Source: Planctomycetes bacterium B3_Pla (GTDB lineage Bacteria > Planctomycetota > Phycisphaerae > Sedimentisphaerales > Anaerobacaceae). From it: DNA of 64,000 nt. The position numbers and the translations under genes were made by a program. Position 1 is the first letter of the stretch. Each line of letters begins with the position of its first letter. Below, piece by piece: positions 9,008 through 17,060 of this stretch. The stretch lies in contig NJBM01000011.1 of NCBI GenBank assembly GCA_005223045.1, positions 1-64,000 on the forward strand, given 5' to 3'. The notes under the pieces were generated by a model, which was given only the letters and a program-made list of their open reading frames with translations, ran no database searches and was not told the DNA's origin.

Positions 9008-9730
9008 ATGTTTGAAGACATGGCTGACAAAATTGCTAACTTTAGAATGCCAATGGATGGAGATGACAAGCACAGAAATTGGTCATGGCATCACTGCTAC
9101 AACTTCTTCCAGAGATATGCAAATGACGGGGTCAGAGACCAGAACAGCAGGGATTTAGCATGTTTACACTTGGGATTTTACTTAGCGAGTTGGGGTATGT
9201 ACAGGAATAGCTTTATTTTGTACAAAGACTACAAAGTGTTTGAGGGCATCGTCGAAATAATACTATCCCAAGAGTACGAGGAAATCTGGGACCCGAATTA
9301 TTACAACCCTCTTCTGGCGGCGGAGGACGAGATCACAGTTAGAAGTGACGAAGTCATTGGGGTGTTTGGATTGTACCAAGACATAAAGCAATATTTTGAT
9401 GACCAAACGTTCATTAGGGACTTCGCAAATCCACTGGAGCAGCATGCAAAAGCAACAGATACGTTGGTGACTAAAATAATGCTTGGAACCATGTGCTGTA
9501 CACCGGCTTATGACTCAATTCTCAAGAAGGGGCTTAGGGCCAAGAATATTCGTTATCGCAGCAACTTCAACGAAAGATCTTTGGCATCGCTCTTGGAAGC
9601 TTGTAGGCGAGAGAACTTGTTAGAAAGAATTAGCGCACTCAATCTGGATGGTGAATATCCCATAATGAAGCTCGTCGACATGTACTTTTGGGAAGTTGGG
9701 CTTGAGGCACCTGCTGCCGAGGATCAGTAA
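9008..9730 (+). CDS. Conserved hypothetical protein
   Basis: The start at 9008 was chosen over the GTG at 8990 because AAGGAG lies 10 bases before the ATG, inside that GTG extension. The product is 240 residues, soluble, rich in aromatic residues, with NWSWHHCYNFF near the start and LGFYLASWGMYRNSFILYKDYK around 55-75. I recall the phrase 'FYLASWGM' from widespread hypothetical proteins, but no function. No catalytic motif, signal peptide or membrane segment is seen. It stands alone on the plus strand after the recombinase and looks like cargo of the element. Confidence 0.75.
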   Translation: MFEDMADKIANFRMPMDGDDKHRNWSWHHCYNFFQRYANDGVRDQNSRDLACLHLGFYLASWGMYRNSFILYKDYKVFEGIVEIILSQEYEEIWDPNYYNPLLAAEDEITVRSDEVIGVFGLYQDIKQYFDDQTFIRDFANPLEQHAKATDTLVTKIMLGTMCCTPAYDSILKKGLRAKNIRYRSNFNERSLASLLEACRRENLLERISALNLDGEYPIMKLVDMYFWEVGLEAPAAEDQ

Positions 9731-9958
9731 AGAAATCCATGAAGTACGGTAGATTAGTGAGTGTGCCTGCTCAGCAGCATTAGTTCAGATTAGGACTGAA
9801 AGTCATGGGGAGGGACAACCTCCTGTGAAACGTACAGGATTGTTCTGGACGACTTGAAATGTCATAATACAGTCTGTTTTGGGATAAATCCCTGGTCCAA
9901 GACAAGAAAATCGTGCGGGCCGTGCCCACCCAATTAGTGCGAATTCTGCTGCAGGAAA

Positions 9959-10015
9959 AGCAGGTTATAATAAGAAGCGACTGGCTCCCCAGTCCAAAGC
10001 TTATTATAACCTGCT
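9959..10015. repeat. Perfect 16-bp inverted repeat forming a long hairpin
   Basis: AGCAGGTTATAATAAG at 9959-9974 pairs perfectly with CTTATTATAACCTGCT at 10000-10015. Inside the 25-nt interval a second stem, GACTGG/CCAGTC (9979-9994), closes on a CTCC loop. The structure could be a cruciform, a recombination or replication site, or a structured RNA. It has no T-run, so it is not an ordinary terminator. Confidence 0.7.
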
Positions 10016-10111
10016 TACACGACGCTGCGTATATGGAACAACTCAAAGAAGAGCTAAGCGAAATAAAACGCTTCTGCAAATCTTCTGCACTGCAGCGTGT
10101 GGCGGAGACCG

Positions 10112-10249
10112 TCAATTAACGTTTTTCTTTTTCGACTCCTTGTCTTGCCACAACCAGCATTCCAAAAGAATGTTGGCAATTTGTTCTGCCACGTGTTCGA
10201 TTCTCTCCTGAAATCTTTTGTATCTCACCTTTTTTGATTTCTCCTTCAT
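10112..10249 (-). CDS. Small basic protein, unknown
   Basis: A 45-residue ORF starting MKEKSKKVRYKRFQERIEHV and continuing AEQIANILLECWLWQD before a lysine-rich tail. A GGAG lies 5 bases before the ATG. The pattern (basic start, amphipathic helix, basic end) looks coding and could bind nucleic acid. It overlaps a plus-strand frame of similar length that lacks a good start. It lies 140 bp downstream of the HD-domain gene on the same strand. Confidence 0.45.
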   Translation of the reverse strand: MKEKSKKVRYKRFQERIEHVAEQIANILLECWLWQDKESKKKNVN

Positions 10250-10449
10250 TACTCCATCATGACACGCCAAAATGTCAACATAAGGAGGGAAGATTTGCCG
10301 ATATGAGTAAATGTCAGCTCCGGCATTTGATGTTGGAACCTATTGGTAATATGATTCTCTGCTGTGGTGACGCCGAAGCGGTTCTGCTCCTGAGGTGAAA
10401 AAGTGCATCCACAACATTTGACAATATCTCAGGCCCAGAGGTAAGAACA

Positions 10450-11646
10450 TCAACCTTCATTCGTGTCCGAGTAGAATATGTCAAAGAAGTCTGCCGCCCT
10501 CTTGCTATTTAGGAAAGCCTGCTCAACTCTCTCAAGCGGTATTGTCTGTGGATCCGGGTCAAACAGGTTCATTTGATAGAGATCATGTAATTGAGAATCG
10601 AAATATTTTCTGCGGCTGAAATGAGAAATTGCATCTGAGGGCGCTATATTCAATATCTCTGCTATCTCCGCTTCGATCTCAGCTCGGATTGACTTGTCAA
10701 AACGATGATTCCTGAATCGCTCTTCGTAAGAATTTAGTAGTTCAGGTTGTTCTTCTCTCAGCGACAAAAAGAGAGCATTATTCCTGACTCTATTCATAAG
10801 ACGACTTGCAGGCCTAGATTGGCTGGCATGTTCAAAGACCTCATCGTCTGTATAGAAAAGAAATTCCTCGATTTCACTTGGCTCCTTAAAGCAGTTTTCA
10901 AGGGCACGAGTTATCATTGCTTCTGCCGCAAAGACACTTGGAGTATATATGTCTTTCCAATAAACATTTCTTTCCGCTTCCCAAAAAGCAACGACAAGTC
11001 CTAGATTATCTCGATTCACACAGACATTCTCGTCTGAAATGGAGAAGAGCTGAAGCATAGTGGAAGGTTCAATGCTATCCCGTTGGAGATGAAGCATTGT
11101 CCGGTGATTTCCCTCAATCTTGTCGCAGTTCAATGGGCCATGGAAGAGCGTTTGAAGAGGCTGCCTTGCTCTACGTGATTGCAGGATCAGATCAGGAACG
11201 CATTCGGAAACGCTATCCTTCTCTGAACGGAGTATATGTGTCAATGATATCCCATTTGCTGTGAATCGATTGGTATGCCTAAAGATTGCAGAAAGAAGCC
11301 CTTGATGATATAGACTGAAATGCTCTCTAAGGAAGGGTTCTGAATTATGGGAAAAAGCAGCATGTCCAATGTCGTGAAGAATGTTTGCAATTACGAACGC
11401 CCTCCGCATGTCATCTTTGAGTTCTATCTGGCGGCTTAGTTCTAATGCTAGATGTGCAACACATATGGTATGGTCATATCGGTTGCTTATCGGATCTAAC
11501 TTGTAAACGTAATCCAACACTCCGAGGAAACTAATACCTCTTAAACGTTGCACAAAAATACTGTCGATATAAGAAGAGAATCCTTCAGAACGCAATTCGT
11601 CTTCCTTACACAATATATCCGTAGAGTTCGCTGCTTTGTTCTTCAT
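10450..11646 (-). CDS. HD-domain phosphohydrolase
   Basis: A 398-residue protein of the dGTPase-like HD superfamily. Metal and catalytic residues are visible: His in RYDHT (about 59), the HD pair in ILHDIGHAAFSH (91-92) and a late Asp in NCDKIEGNHRT (about 175). Relatives remove phosphates from dNTPs or nucleotides. It is the last gene of a four-gene minus-strand operon: its ATG overlaps the stop of the P-loop kinase gene in an ATGA arrangement (11643-11646), which implies coupled translation. With a kinase and a nucleoside-phosphorylase fusion next door, a role in nucleotide breakdown or signalling is likely. The substrate is unknown; defence is inference. Confidence 0.85.
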   Translation of the reverse strand: MKNKAANSTDILCKEDELRSEGFSSYIDSIFVQRLRGISFLGVLDYVYKLDPISNRYDHTICVAHLALELSRQIELKDDMRRAFVIANILHDIGHAAFSHNSEPFLREHFSLYHQGLLSAIFRHTNRFTANGISLTHILRSEKDSVSECVPDLILQSRRARQPLQTLFHGPLNCDKIEGNHRTMLHLQRDSIEPSTMLQLFSISDENVCVNRDNLGLVVAFWEAERNVYWKDIYTPSVFAAEAMITRALENCFKEPSEIEEFLFYTDDEVFEHASQSRPASRLMNRVRNNALFLSLREEQPELLNSYEERFRNHRFDKSIRAEIEAEIAEILNIAPSDAISHFSRRKYFDSQLHDLYQMNLFDPDPQTIPLERVEQAFLNSKRAADFFDIFYSDTNEG

Positions 11647-12197
11647 AAAACTTCGTTTACCTGATTCAGTCTAGTGGTGACATCACCAGATACCTCTAAG
11701 AAAGGAATCCTGTTTTCAACTAAGAATACACGTATCTGTGCCCCCACTTCCTCTCTGTAGGCCTCATCACTCGGTCTCACTTCATCCTGTGCCATTGGAA
11801 ATTCAACTGGGCAGTAAACAAATAGATCAAATTGCTTAGCTTCAAGCAGAGCAATCTCATACAGCATGTCGATGAAATACTCAGGCACAAAAGGACGCGG
11901 CAAAGAGCTATTTACCCTTGCATATGATGCAGCATCAAGAACAGTTCGGTTTGAGATTAATATGTCTGGCTGTGTCGCACTAAGCTTTCGTGCTGTGCAG
12001 AGTTGATCCCTAACGTAATTTGTATACGAGTCGACATTGGAATTTTTTGCCAAGGGAAATCCACGACTGATGATTGCCCGCGTAATTCCTTCTATTACAG
12101 AAATACGCAAGCGTGAGTGTGAGTGATGGTCAACGAACTGCGTGATAAGCGTGGACTTGCCAGTTGAATGTGAACCAGTAAATGCTATGGATTTCAT
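11643..12197 (-). CDS. NadR/AAA_28-like P-loop nucleotide kinase
   Basis: A 184-residue protein with Walker A GSHSTGKST at residues 8-16. It has the layout of the NadR-like kinase group (AAA_28): a mid-region ISNRTVLDAASYA with a possible acidic catalytic residue, then YCPVEFPMAQDEVRPSDEAYREEV, a lid-like segment. Such proteins phosphorylate nucleosides or ribosyl compounds. The start has GGAAG 4 bases upstream and lies 20 bp after the HEAT-phosphorylase gene. It overlaps the HD gene by 4 bp. The substrate cannot be read from the sequence. Confidence 0.8.
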   Translation of the reverse strand: MKSIAFTGSHSTGKSTLITQFVDHHSHSRLRISVIEGITRAIISRGFPLAKNSNVDSYTNYVRDQLCTARKLSATQPDILISNRTVLDAASYARVNSSLPRPFVPEYFIDMLYEIALLEAKQFDLFVYCPVEFPMAQDEVRPSDEAYREEVGAQIRVFLVENRIPFLEVSGDVTTRLNQVNEVL

Positions 12198-12217
12198 TAC
12201 TTCCTATTGCTCCCGTT

Positions 12218-14227
12218 TTATGACACATTCCCAATGTTCAACTTCGACAGCAATGCTATTAGGAGTCTTGTGGCATTCTGCATTGCGAGTTTGCGGATCT
12301 TGCCTTTCCCTATCTTATCGAGTTCTTTCTTTCTTTCGTCACCGTAATCTGAGATGCCTTTTATGACCAGCAAACGTGTGTTCCTACACTCTTCATAGAC
12401 AGCCAGTGCAACTCCCGCAGATTCCATTTCCAACGCCAGAAACAATCTGTCTCGCTGATTGTTTAGCCAGTTAACGAAGGCTGAGGCTGCCCCAACAATC
12501 TGCCCACTGGCAATGTGCCCTTCCTCGACTTGTGGCCTTTCGCGGATAAGTTCCTTGCGTAATAATTTTATCCGCTGTCTTTCCGGAATTTCATCCAACC
12601 CTTTAGATCCTTGATCTTGCCACTCCTTAAACGCTTCACAATGTGAAAACTCCATTTGTTGGAGGACGTTCGTAAGAAATCGATCAGTCTTGAAAGGATC
12701 ACCCGAAAAGCTGAAATCGTGGGCTAGGCCTCTGCGCCTCGGCTGTGCTTTTGCATTTTCAAGATAATTATCGACTTGAGTACCTATAACAACATCACCC
12801 AGCATCACGTCATCGTGAATCCCGCCAGCAATACCAATGTTTACAAATATATCGGGCGACCACCGCTCATTCAATCGTTTAGTCCAAAGTGCACTTCTCC
12901 CTGGCCCCATTTCACCAACAAAGAGCGCGACAACTTTTACTGTTGTGCCCGATTGGTTATCTAGTGTAAACATATATGAACTTTTGCCAGTCTCTTGGTC
13001 AGGTACTGGTTGGTGAGGCCCTAGTAAGGGCAAAAAAGCCCTAAACTCCTCTTTCTTGGCAATCAAAATTGCTACGGTTATCTCAGAAGTATCTTTTTCC
13101 ATTTGTCGTCTCCTGTTACTTGAGGCCTGCCTTGCTTGCTTCTGGCCGATAGGTTCAGTGTCTATGTTCCAAGGCAATTCCCTCAGGAAATCCCAGTTTT
13201 TTTGAATGCTCTCCGAAGCATGTATCTTATCTATAACTTCCTTTTCCCCCGGAGGCATGTTTACGACAAATGCATGATTGAAGACCAAGCCCAAGGTCTC
13301 TTCGTCTACTTGTCCTATCTTTGAAGTAAGTTCTTGCATAATAGCCACGTTTTCCCGCAGGTTCTTAATTCGAGCTACAACATCAATAAGCGCAGCGACA
13401 ATTTCAGGAGATGTCTCTGTTCTTATACATTCTGTTATGAATCCGGTGATATCTGGGAGATTGACAATGAACGAAAGACTCCTGATTACCGACTCCTTGC
13501 ACAAGATATCCGTCTCTGTCTTGTAATGATTTATCAGAACTGGTGGGACATCCGGATTGCCCGAATACGCCAATGCTTTTATCGCCCATTCTCTTACACG
13601 CGGCTCCTGACATGTGAGATTGCGGATCAGAAGTGGGATTGCAGCAATGGGTACGCGGCTAGATATTACATATTCTGTCCATTCCTGCGCGAGGTAGTCT
13701 GGATCATTCAAATGAGACATAACCTGATCATCTGGCACCCAGCTGCTCTGGCTGCCAAGAGATAGTATCGCCCATCTCCTAACATTAGGATCGTCATTGT
13801 CCAAAAGTTCCCGATGTAGCTTAATAGTGTCTTCGGAAAGCTTTGGGTTGCCCCAAGACAGAATAAGCCCTTCTTTCTTCGTGACTGGATCATTACTTAG
13901 AAGTTTCTCTTTTAACAGCTTGGTATCGGCAAAACTGCGAAGCATATTACATGCAACAAGAATCCAATGTCGTAGGTCATTATCCGGTAGATTACAGAGC
14001 TTTCCCTCAAGCACCGGCAGGCTATTATCGTCGCCAATTTCTCCTAGTGCCAGGGCAAGCCACTTCGCTACGCCGCCGCTCTCCTCTGCGAGGAAAGCGT
14101 GCTGGATTTGAAGGACATGATCCTTCGGGCGTAATTTGCAGAGTGCTTGTGCTCCTAGTTTTCTTATCGTGATATTCTTATTGCTCAACTGTTTAAGAGC
14201 AATCTCTATCTCATTGGGGATATGCAA
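12218..14227 (-). CDS. HEAT-repeat protein fused to a nucleoside phosphorylase/nucleosidase domain
   Basis: A 669-residue fusion. Residues 1-350 are HEAT-like helical repeats (for example DPNVRRWAILSLGS and EPRVREWAIKALA). Residues 383-669 are a purine nucleoside phosphorylase/MTA-SAH nucleosidase-type domain, with NIGIAGG (463-469), ALEMESAG (about 598-605) and GISDYGDE (about 624-631); these match the nucleoside-binding EMES region and the catalytic Asp of that superfamily. The start is TTG with a strong GAGGTGG upstream. It overlaps the methyltransferase gene by 22 bp. Phosphorylase-like domains fused to repeat scaffolds occur as predicted effectors in bacterial conflict systems. Here the repeats could be the sensor (inference). 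Confidence 0.85.
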   Translation of the reverse strand: MHIPNEIEIALKQLSNKNITIRKLGAQALCKLRPKDHVLQIQHAFLAEESGGVAKWLALALGEIGDDNSLPVLEGKLCNLPDNDLRHWILVACNMLRSFADTKLLKEKLLSNDPVTKKEGLILSWGNPKLSEDTIKLHRELLDNDDPNVRRWAILSLGSQSSWVPDDQVMSHLNDPDYLAQEWTEYVISSRVPIAAIPLLIRNLTCQEPRVREWAIKALAYSGNPDVPPVLINHYKTETDILCKESVIRSLSFIVNLPDITGFITECIRTETSPEIVAALIDVVARIKNLRENVAIMQELTSKIGQVDEETLGLVFNHAFVVNMPPGEKEVIDKIHASESIQKNWDFLRELPWNIDTEPIGQKQARQASSNRRRQMEKDTSEITVAILIAKKEEFRAFLPLLGPHQPVPDQETGKSSYMFTLDNQSGTTVKVVALFVGEMGPGRSALWTKRLNERWSPDIFVNIGIAGGIHDDVMLGDVVIGTQVDNYLENAKAQPRRRGLAHDFSFSGDPFKTDRFLTNVLQQMEFSHCEAFKEWQDQGSKGLDEIPERQRIKLLRKELIRERPQVEEGHIASGQIVGAASAFVNWLNNQRDRLFLALEMESAGVALAVYEECRNTRLLVIKGISDYGDERKKELDKIGKGKIRKLAMQNATRLLIALLSKLNIGNVS

Positions 14228-14985
14228 TTACCACCTCTCTTTCTGTCCCACCAAGAAATGATGGTTCCATTCTCTCGCTTTCCACATAGTGGCAAAACAG
14301 TTATCAACTCCCTGAACTTCGCATATTCGCTTAAATCAGGATCGTCGGCCGATTCAGCACGAGCAAGAACTCTAAATGCAGATAAACATGTTTCTTCTGA
14401 TTCTTGCCAGTACGTGAAATCCACTTTTCCAACTGTCGTGACGACTTCCACAGTAGCATAATTGTCTATCTCACGAAGCATACGTGCAGCGTGCTGAACC
14501 GCAACCTTACGTCTGTCTGGGTCGGCACAAAACCGTTCATGCAGTTGGTAAAGTTCACATCGGTTACTCCACATCGTGACAAGTAGAATCCCCTCGCGAC
14601 GTGTGTGTGATGCAAGTTTCCTCAGGGCAAGCTCCGGAGAACCCAAGTAATAGAGCGATTGAGTTGCCACAACAACATCAAACTTCTCCGTCAGGGGATA
14701 AGAAGCAAAATCTATCTCACATAACTTGATGTTGTGAGTAGATTTCTCATATAAGCTCGGGGGAACATATATATCGATTCCAGTCAGACGTGGAGCGTAG
14801 CCCATTCTTGATAGTCGTCCGATTAATTGGATGGCCGCTTTACCTTCACCAATTCCTACATCAAGAATATTCAATTCGCCGCAAGGTATACATTTCTGTA
14901 TTGCGTCTGCAGCAACGCTGATCTCATTGGCTGAGTCGAACGATTCTTTTAGTCGGTTCAATTGTATATGGTACTCTGAATTCAT
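14206..14985 (-). CDS. Class I SAM-dependent methyltransferase
   Basis: A 259-residue protein with the Rossmann methyltransferase core: motif I ILDVGIGEGKAA (about 40-51), an acidic strand end LTGIDIYV, then FDVVVATQSLYYL (motif IV/post-I region) and GILLVTMWS. The substrate is unknown; the late residues VDFTYWQESEETC resemble small-molecule methyltransferases more than DNA methylases. It is the first large gene of the nucleotide-operon and overlaps the HEAT-phosphorylase gene. It could modify a nucleoside or self-marker (inference). The upstream HTH gene overlaps its start by about 60 bp. Confidence 0.85.
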   Translation of the reverse strand: MNSEYHIQLNRLKESFDSANEISVAADAIQKCIPCGELNILDVGIGEGKAAIQLIGRLSRMGYAPRLTGIDIYVPPSLYEKSTHNIKLCEIDFASYPLTEKFDVVVATQSLYYLGSPELALRKLASHTRREGILLVTMWSNRCELYQLHERFCADPDRRKVAVQHAARMLREIDNYATVEVVTTVGKVDFTYWQESEETCLSAFRVLARAESADDPDLSEYAKFRELITVLPLCGKRENGTIISWWDRKRGGNCISPMR

Positions 14986-15286
14986 GAAGTGTCAGCCCTT
15001 GATTATACTGGCAGGTTAGGCAACGAGAGCCTCCAAAGCAACTGCATAGAATTTTGACCCGATTCATTTTCTGGTTTTTATGAAGGTCTTCCTTTCCTCC
15101 TGAGCATTCATCCGTTTTCTGCATACGATTCATCTGTTCATCAATCTGTCGAATATCCAATGGCGATGGTTTACTCTTGCTGTTCTCCCACCTATTCACA
15201 GTAGAAAAGGCGACGCCTATCGGGATTTTCCATTTGACTACATAAGGGGTGCTCCGCGAAACTCGTGGATTACTCGGCGTCACCAT
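14924..15286 (-). CDS. XRE-type HTH protein, possibly degenerate
   Basis: The recognisable part is GVAFSTVNRWENSKSKPSP, the recognition helix and following turn of a well-known XRE family (usual form 'VSFATVNRWENGK..PSP'). The expected first helices (a leucine-rich 'R..LGLSQ.ELA' segment) are not seen before it, so the 5' end may be decayed or frameshifted. Downstream, CSC and CLTC form a possible zinc site. It overlaps the methyltransferase start by about 62 bp and could regulate the operon. A start at 15286 is assumed; 15307 is an alternative. Confidence 0.5.
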   Translation of the reverse strand: MVTPSNPRVSRSTPYVVKWKIPIGVAFSTVNRWENSKSKPSPLDIRQIDEQMNRMQKTDECSGGKEDLHKNQKMNRVKILCSCFGGSRCLTCQYNQGLTLHEFRVPYTIEPTKRIVRLSQ

Positions 15287-15530
15287 TCTCGATCCTTCCT
15301 CTCCCACCTTCGGTCAATAGGGCAATGAGCAGCCTTCTTCCAATGTCGTTCATATGTAGTGTACCAGACGAAGGCAGTCATCGTCAAACAAATGCACTGG
15401 TCCATATAATATGATACACCTAGAAACCCATCTAAACAAGCGCAAGGAAACTTCTTACGTAAGAGTTTTTGAAACGGGTAATCGCCTCTCGACGGGGCAC
15501 ATGACTGAAAAGCTTCGTAAAATCAAAAAA

Positions 15531-15551
15531 GGAAGTAGATTTTCTACTTCC
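15531..15551 (-). terminator. Rho-independent terminator of the Cas4-like nuclease gene
   Basis: On the minus strand GGAAGTAGA pairs with TCTACTTCC around a 3-nt loop and is followed by TTTTTT. It lies 17 bases past the stop of the gene at 15569. Confidence 0.85.
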
Positions 15552-15568
15552 TTTGTTTTGTTAAAGAA

Positions 15569-16333
15569 CTAATCCCCTCGCCAAGCCTTACAGGGACCGG
15601 CGTACTCGCAGTCCTTGCACATAAAGCTTTTTCGAGGGAAGAAAACGCCAGACCTGATTCCTTTTAGAATCTGGCTGGCAAGGTGAAAGAATCTTTCGTA
15701 ATCTAATTCCTTCGCTTGCGTCTGCAGAGTGATGATCTTTGGCCTTTTGGTTTTTACAAAATCAACCAGTTTAAGAAGACTCGGAGGTCTTCGGTAAAGC
15801 ATCTCATAGGCATAGCTATCAGCAGTCAATCGCAAATGGTTATCAATGCTATTTTGGTCCATCGCTTGATTGGAGGTTTTGAATTCAGTGATAGTATTGT
15901 CCTTTTCAATGAGGTCAATGAAGCCCTTGAGATCTACGTCCAGTTTTTCGCCGGTAGACATGTTCACCAAAGGCAAGACGAAGCGTACCTCAGCTCCCAA
16001 CGGCACTCTATGAGGTCGGACGAAGTAAAGAGATAACATCTCTTTGCCCATAATCGCCAACCCTGTCTCTGTCTCACTGTCGCTGTAATGGATGTCGGTG
16101 TCAGTCATTTGTGAATACCAATCTGCACCGAAGATCCTGTATAACCTGTCTATCGAAACATCATTTCCATTCATTCTCTGTTTGTGAAGCCAGGCCAGAG
16201 CTGAATGAATGGCACTCCCAAAGGCCAGACCTGAAGACTTGAAGGGCTTTGGAAGCCCGTCAATGTACTGGAACTTGTACTTGAGGCTGCAATGTAAATA
16301 GAGATTCATTTGACTACATGAAAGATGGTCCAT
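15569..16333 (-). CDS. Cas4/AddB-like PD-(D/E)XK nuclease with predicted Fe-S cluster
   Basis: A 254-residue RecB-family nuclease. The GxxxH element FGSAIH (His about 43), the metal Asp in GFID (about 140) and EFK (about 150-152) form the active site. Cys 15 together with C239, C242 and C248 has the spacing of the four-cysteine iron-sulfur site of Cas4 and AddB. It would degrade or trim DNA ends. AAGGAGGTGG before the ATG gives strong translation. No CRISPR array or cas1/cas2 is nearby, so a replication or recombination role in the element is more likely than adaptation. Confidence 0.9.
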   Translation of the reverse strand: MDHLSCSQMNLYLHCSLKYKFQYIDGLPKPFKSSGLAFGSAIHSALAWLHKQRMNGNDVSIDRLYRIFGADWYSQMTDTDIHYSDSETETGLAIMGKEMLSLYFVRPHRVPLGAEVRFVLPLVNMSTGEKLDVDLKGFIDLIEKDNTITEFKTSNQAMDQNSIDNHLRLTADSYAYEMLYRRPPSLLKLVDFVKTKRPKIITLQTQAKELDYERFFHLASQILKGIRSGVFFPRKSFMCKDCEYAGPCKAWRGD

Positions 16334-16492
16334 TTATTACCACCTCCTTTCGGGGTTTTCGACAATACTTCTGAGAGATATTTGAGGGGGGTACGTGACT
16401 CGTTGGAAACACGGTGCGGCTTGTCCGCATAAAAGAATAATCCGGGCTCGGCAATGTGGTTGTTCTAATAGGCTTGTTATGCTGCTGTGTTG

Positions 16493-16963
16493 CTACTGTC
16501 CGGGGACGAACTCTTCATACACGTAAACCTTTCCTGCCCAGTCGCTAAAGACATGTTCCACAATAGGACGAATTTCATTCCAGGGCAGACCGCCGTATCC
16601 AGCGCCGATTCGGGGCATAGCAATACTGCGGATGCCTTCTTCGTTTGCTTGGCGTCTCATGGCTTCCAAGGATTCGGTGATTGCCTGATAACTGGCACGA
16701 CAGCGCCAATAATGTTCCTGGGTGCCAAGATTGAAAACCCAGAGCTTTTGATCTGCCTTCCAGAGAAAAGAATCCCCAAGGTTGAACTGTCGTGGCGTGG
16801 ATTTACAAAGTCGTCGGTACTCTTCGCACATGTCCGGATAGCATTCACGAAAGACTTTGGCAATCCCGGCTCCCATAGATCCTTGACAATTACAGCCATG
16901 AGCAAACGCCTCAACGCCAAACCGATTCACAAAGAGGTCACCTGAAACGTACTCAGTTGACAT
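16493..16963 (-). CDS. Macrodomain protein (ADP-ribose-binding/deADP-ribosylating)
   Basis: The start at 16963 has GGAGG 5 bases upstream. Product of 156 residues covering one macrodomain: VSGDLF at the first strand, AHGCNCQGSMGAGIA (ligand loop 1) and MPRIGAGYGGLPW (loop 2). The layout matches the TARG1/DarG and phosphatase-type small macrodomains that bind ADP-ribose or remove it from proteins or DNA. No partner ADP-ribosyltransferase such as DarT is visible beside it. It may be an antidote-like cargo of the element, or act in tRNA splicing-type ADP-ribose-1''-phosphate hydrolysis. Confidence 0.88.
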   Translation of the reverse strand: MSTEYVSGDLFVNRFGVEAFAHGCNCQGSMGAGIAKVFRECYPDMCEEYRRLCKSTPRQFNLGDSFLWKADQKLWVFNLGTQEHYWRCRASYQAITESLEAMRRQANEEGIRSIAMPRIGAGYGGLPWNEIRPIVEHVFSDWAGKVYVYEEFVPGQ

Positions 16964-17060
16964 AACTACCTCCTGATAAGGAACGCGACTTAATTGATAT
17001 CCTTGGTGATATCGTAACGAATTGTCATTCAAGAGTCTATTTTTGGCAATTCGACCGGGA

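Larger units (their letters stand above)
9731..10449. other. Mostly non-coding stretch with a large hairpin and one small ORF
   Basis: Between the hypothetical gene and the HD-domain operon. It holds the hairpin at 9959-10015 and the 45-codon minus-strand ORF at 10112-10249. The remaining sequence shows no coding features I can support. Confidence 0.5.

Noticed and set aside
9959..10015. An integron attC site
   Set aside because: The repeat lacks the GTTRRRY/RYYYAAC core pair.
9913..10119. A 68-codon plus-strand frame across the large hairpin
   Set aside because: The frame runs through the inverted repeat and has no start site; the minus-strand small ORF fits better, although the end MEQLKEELSEIKRF looks coding-like.
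15569..16333. A CRISPR adaptation gene (Cas4)
   Set aside because: The family fits, but no repeats-spacers, cas1 or cas2 are present, so only a Cas4/AddB-like nuclease is called.
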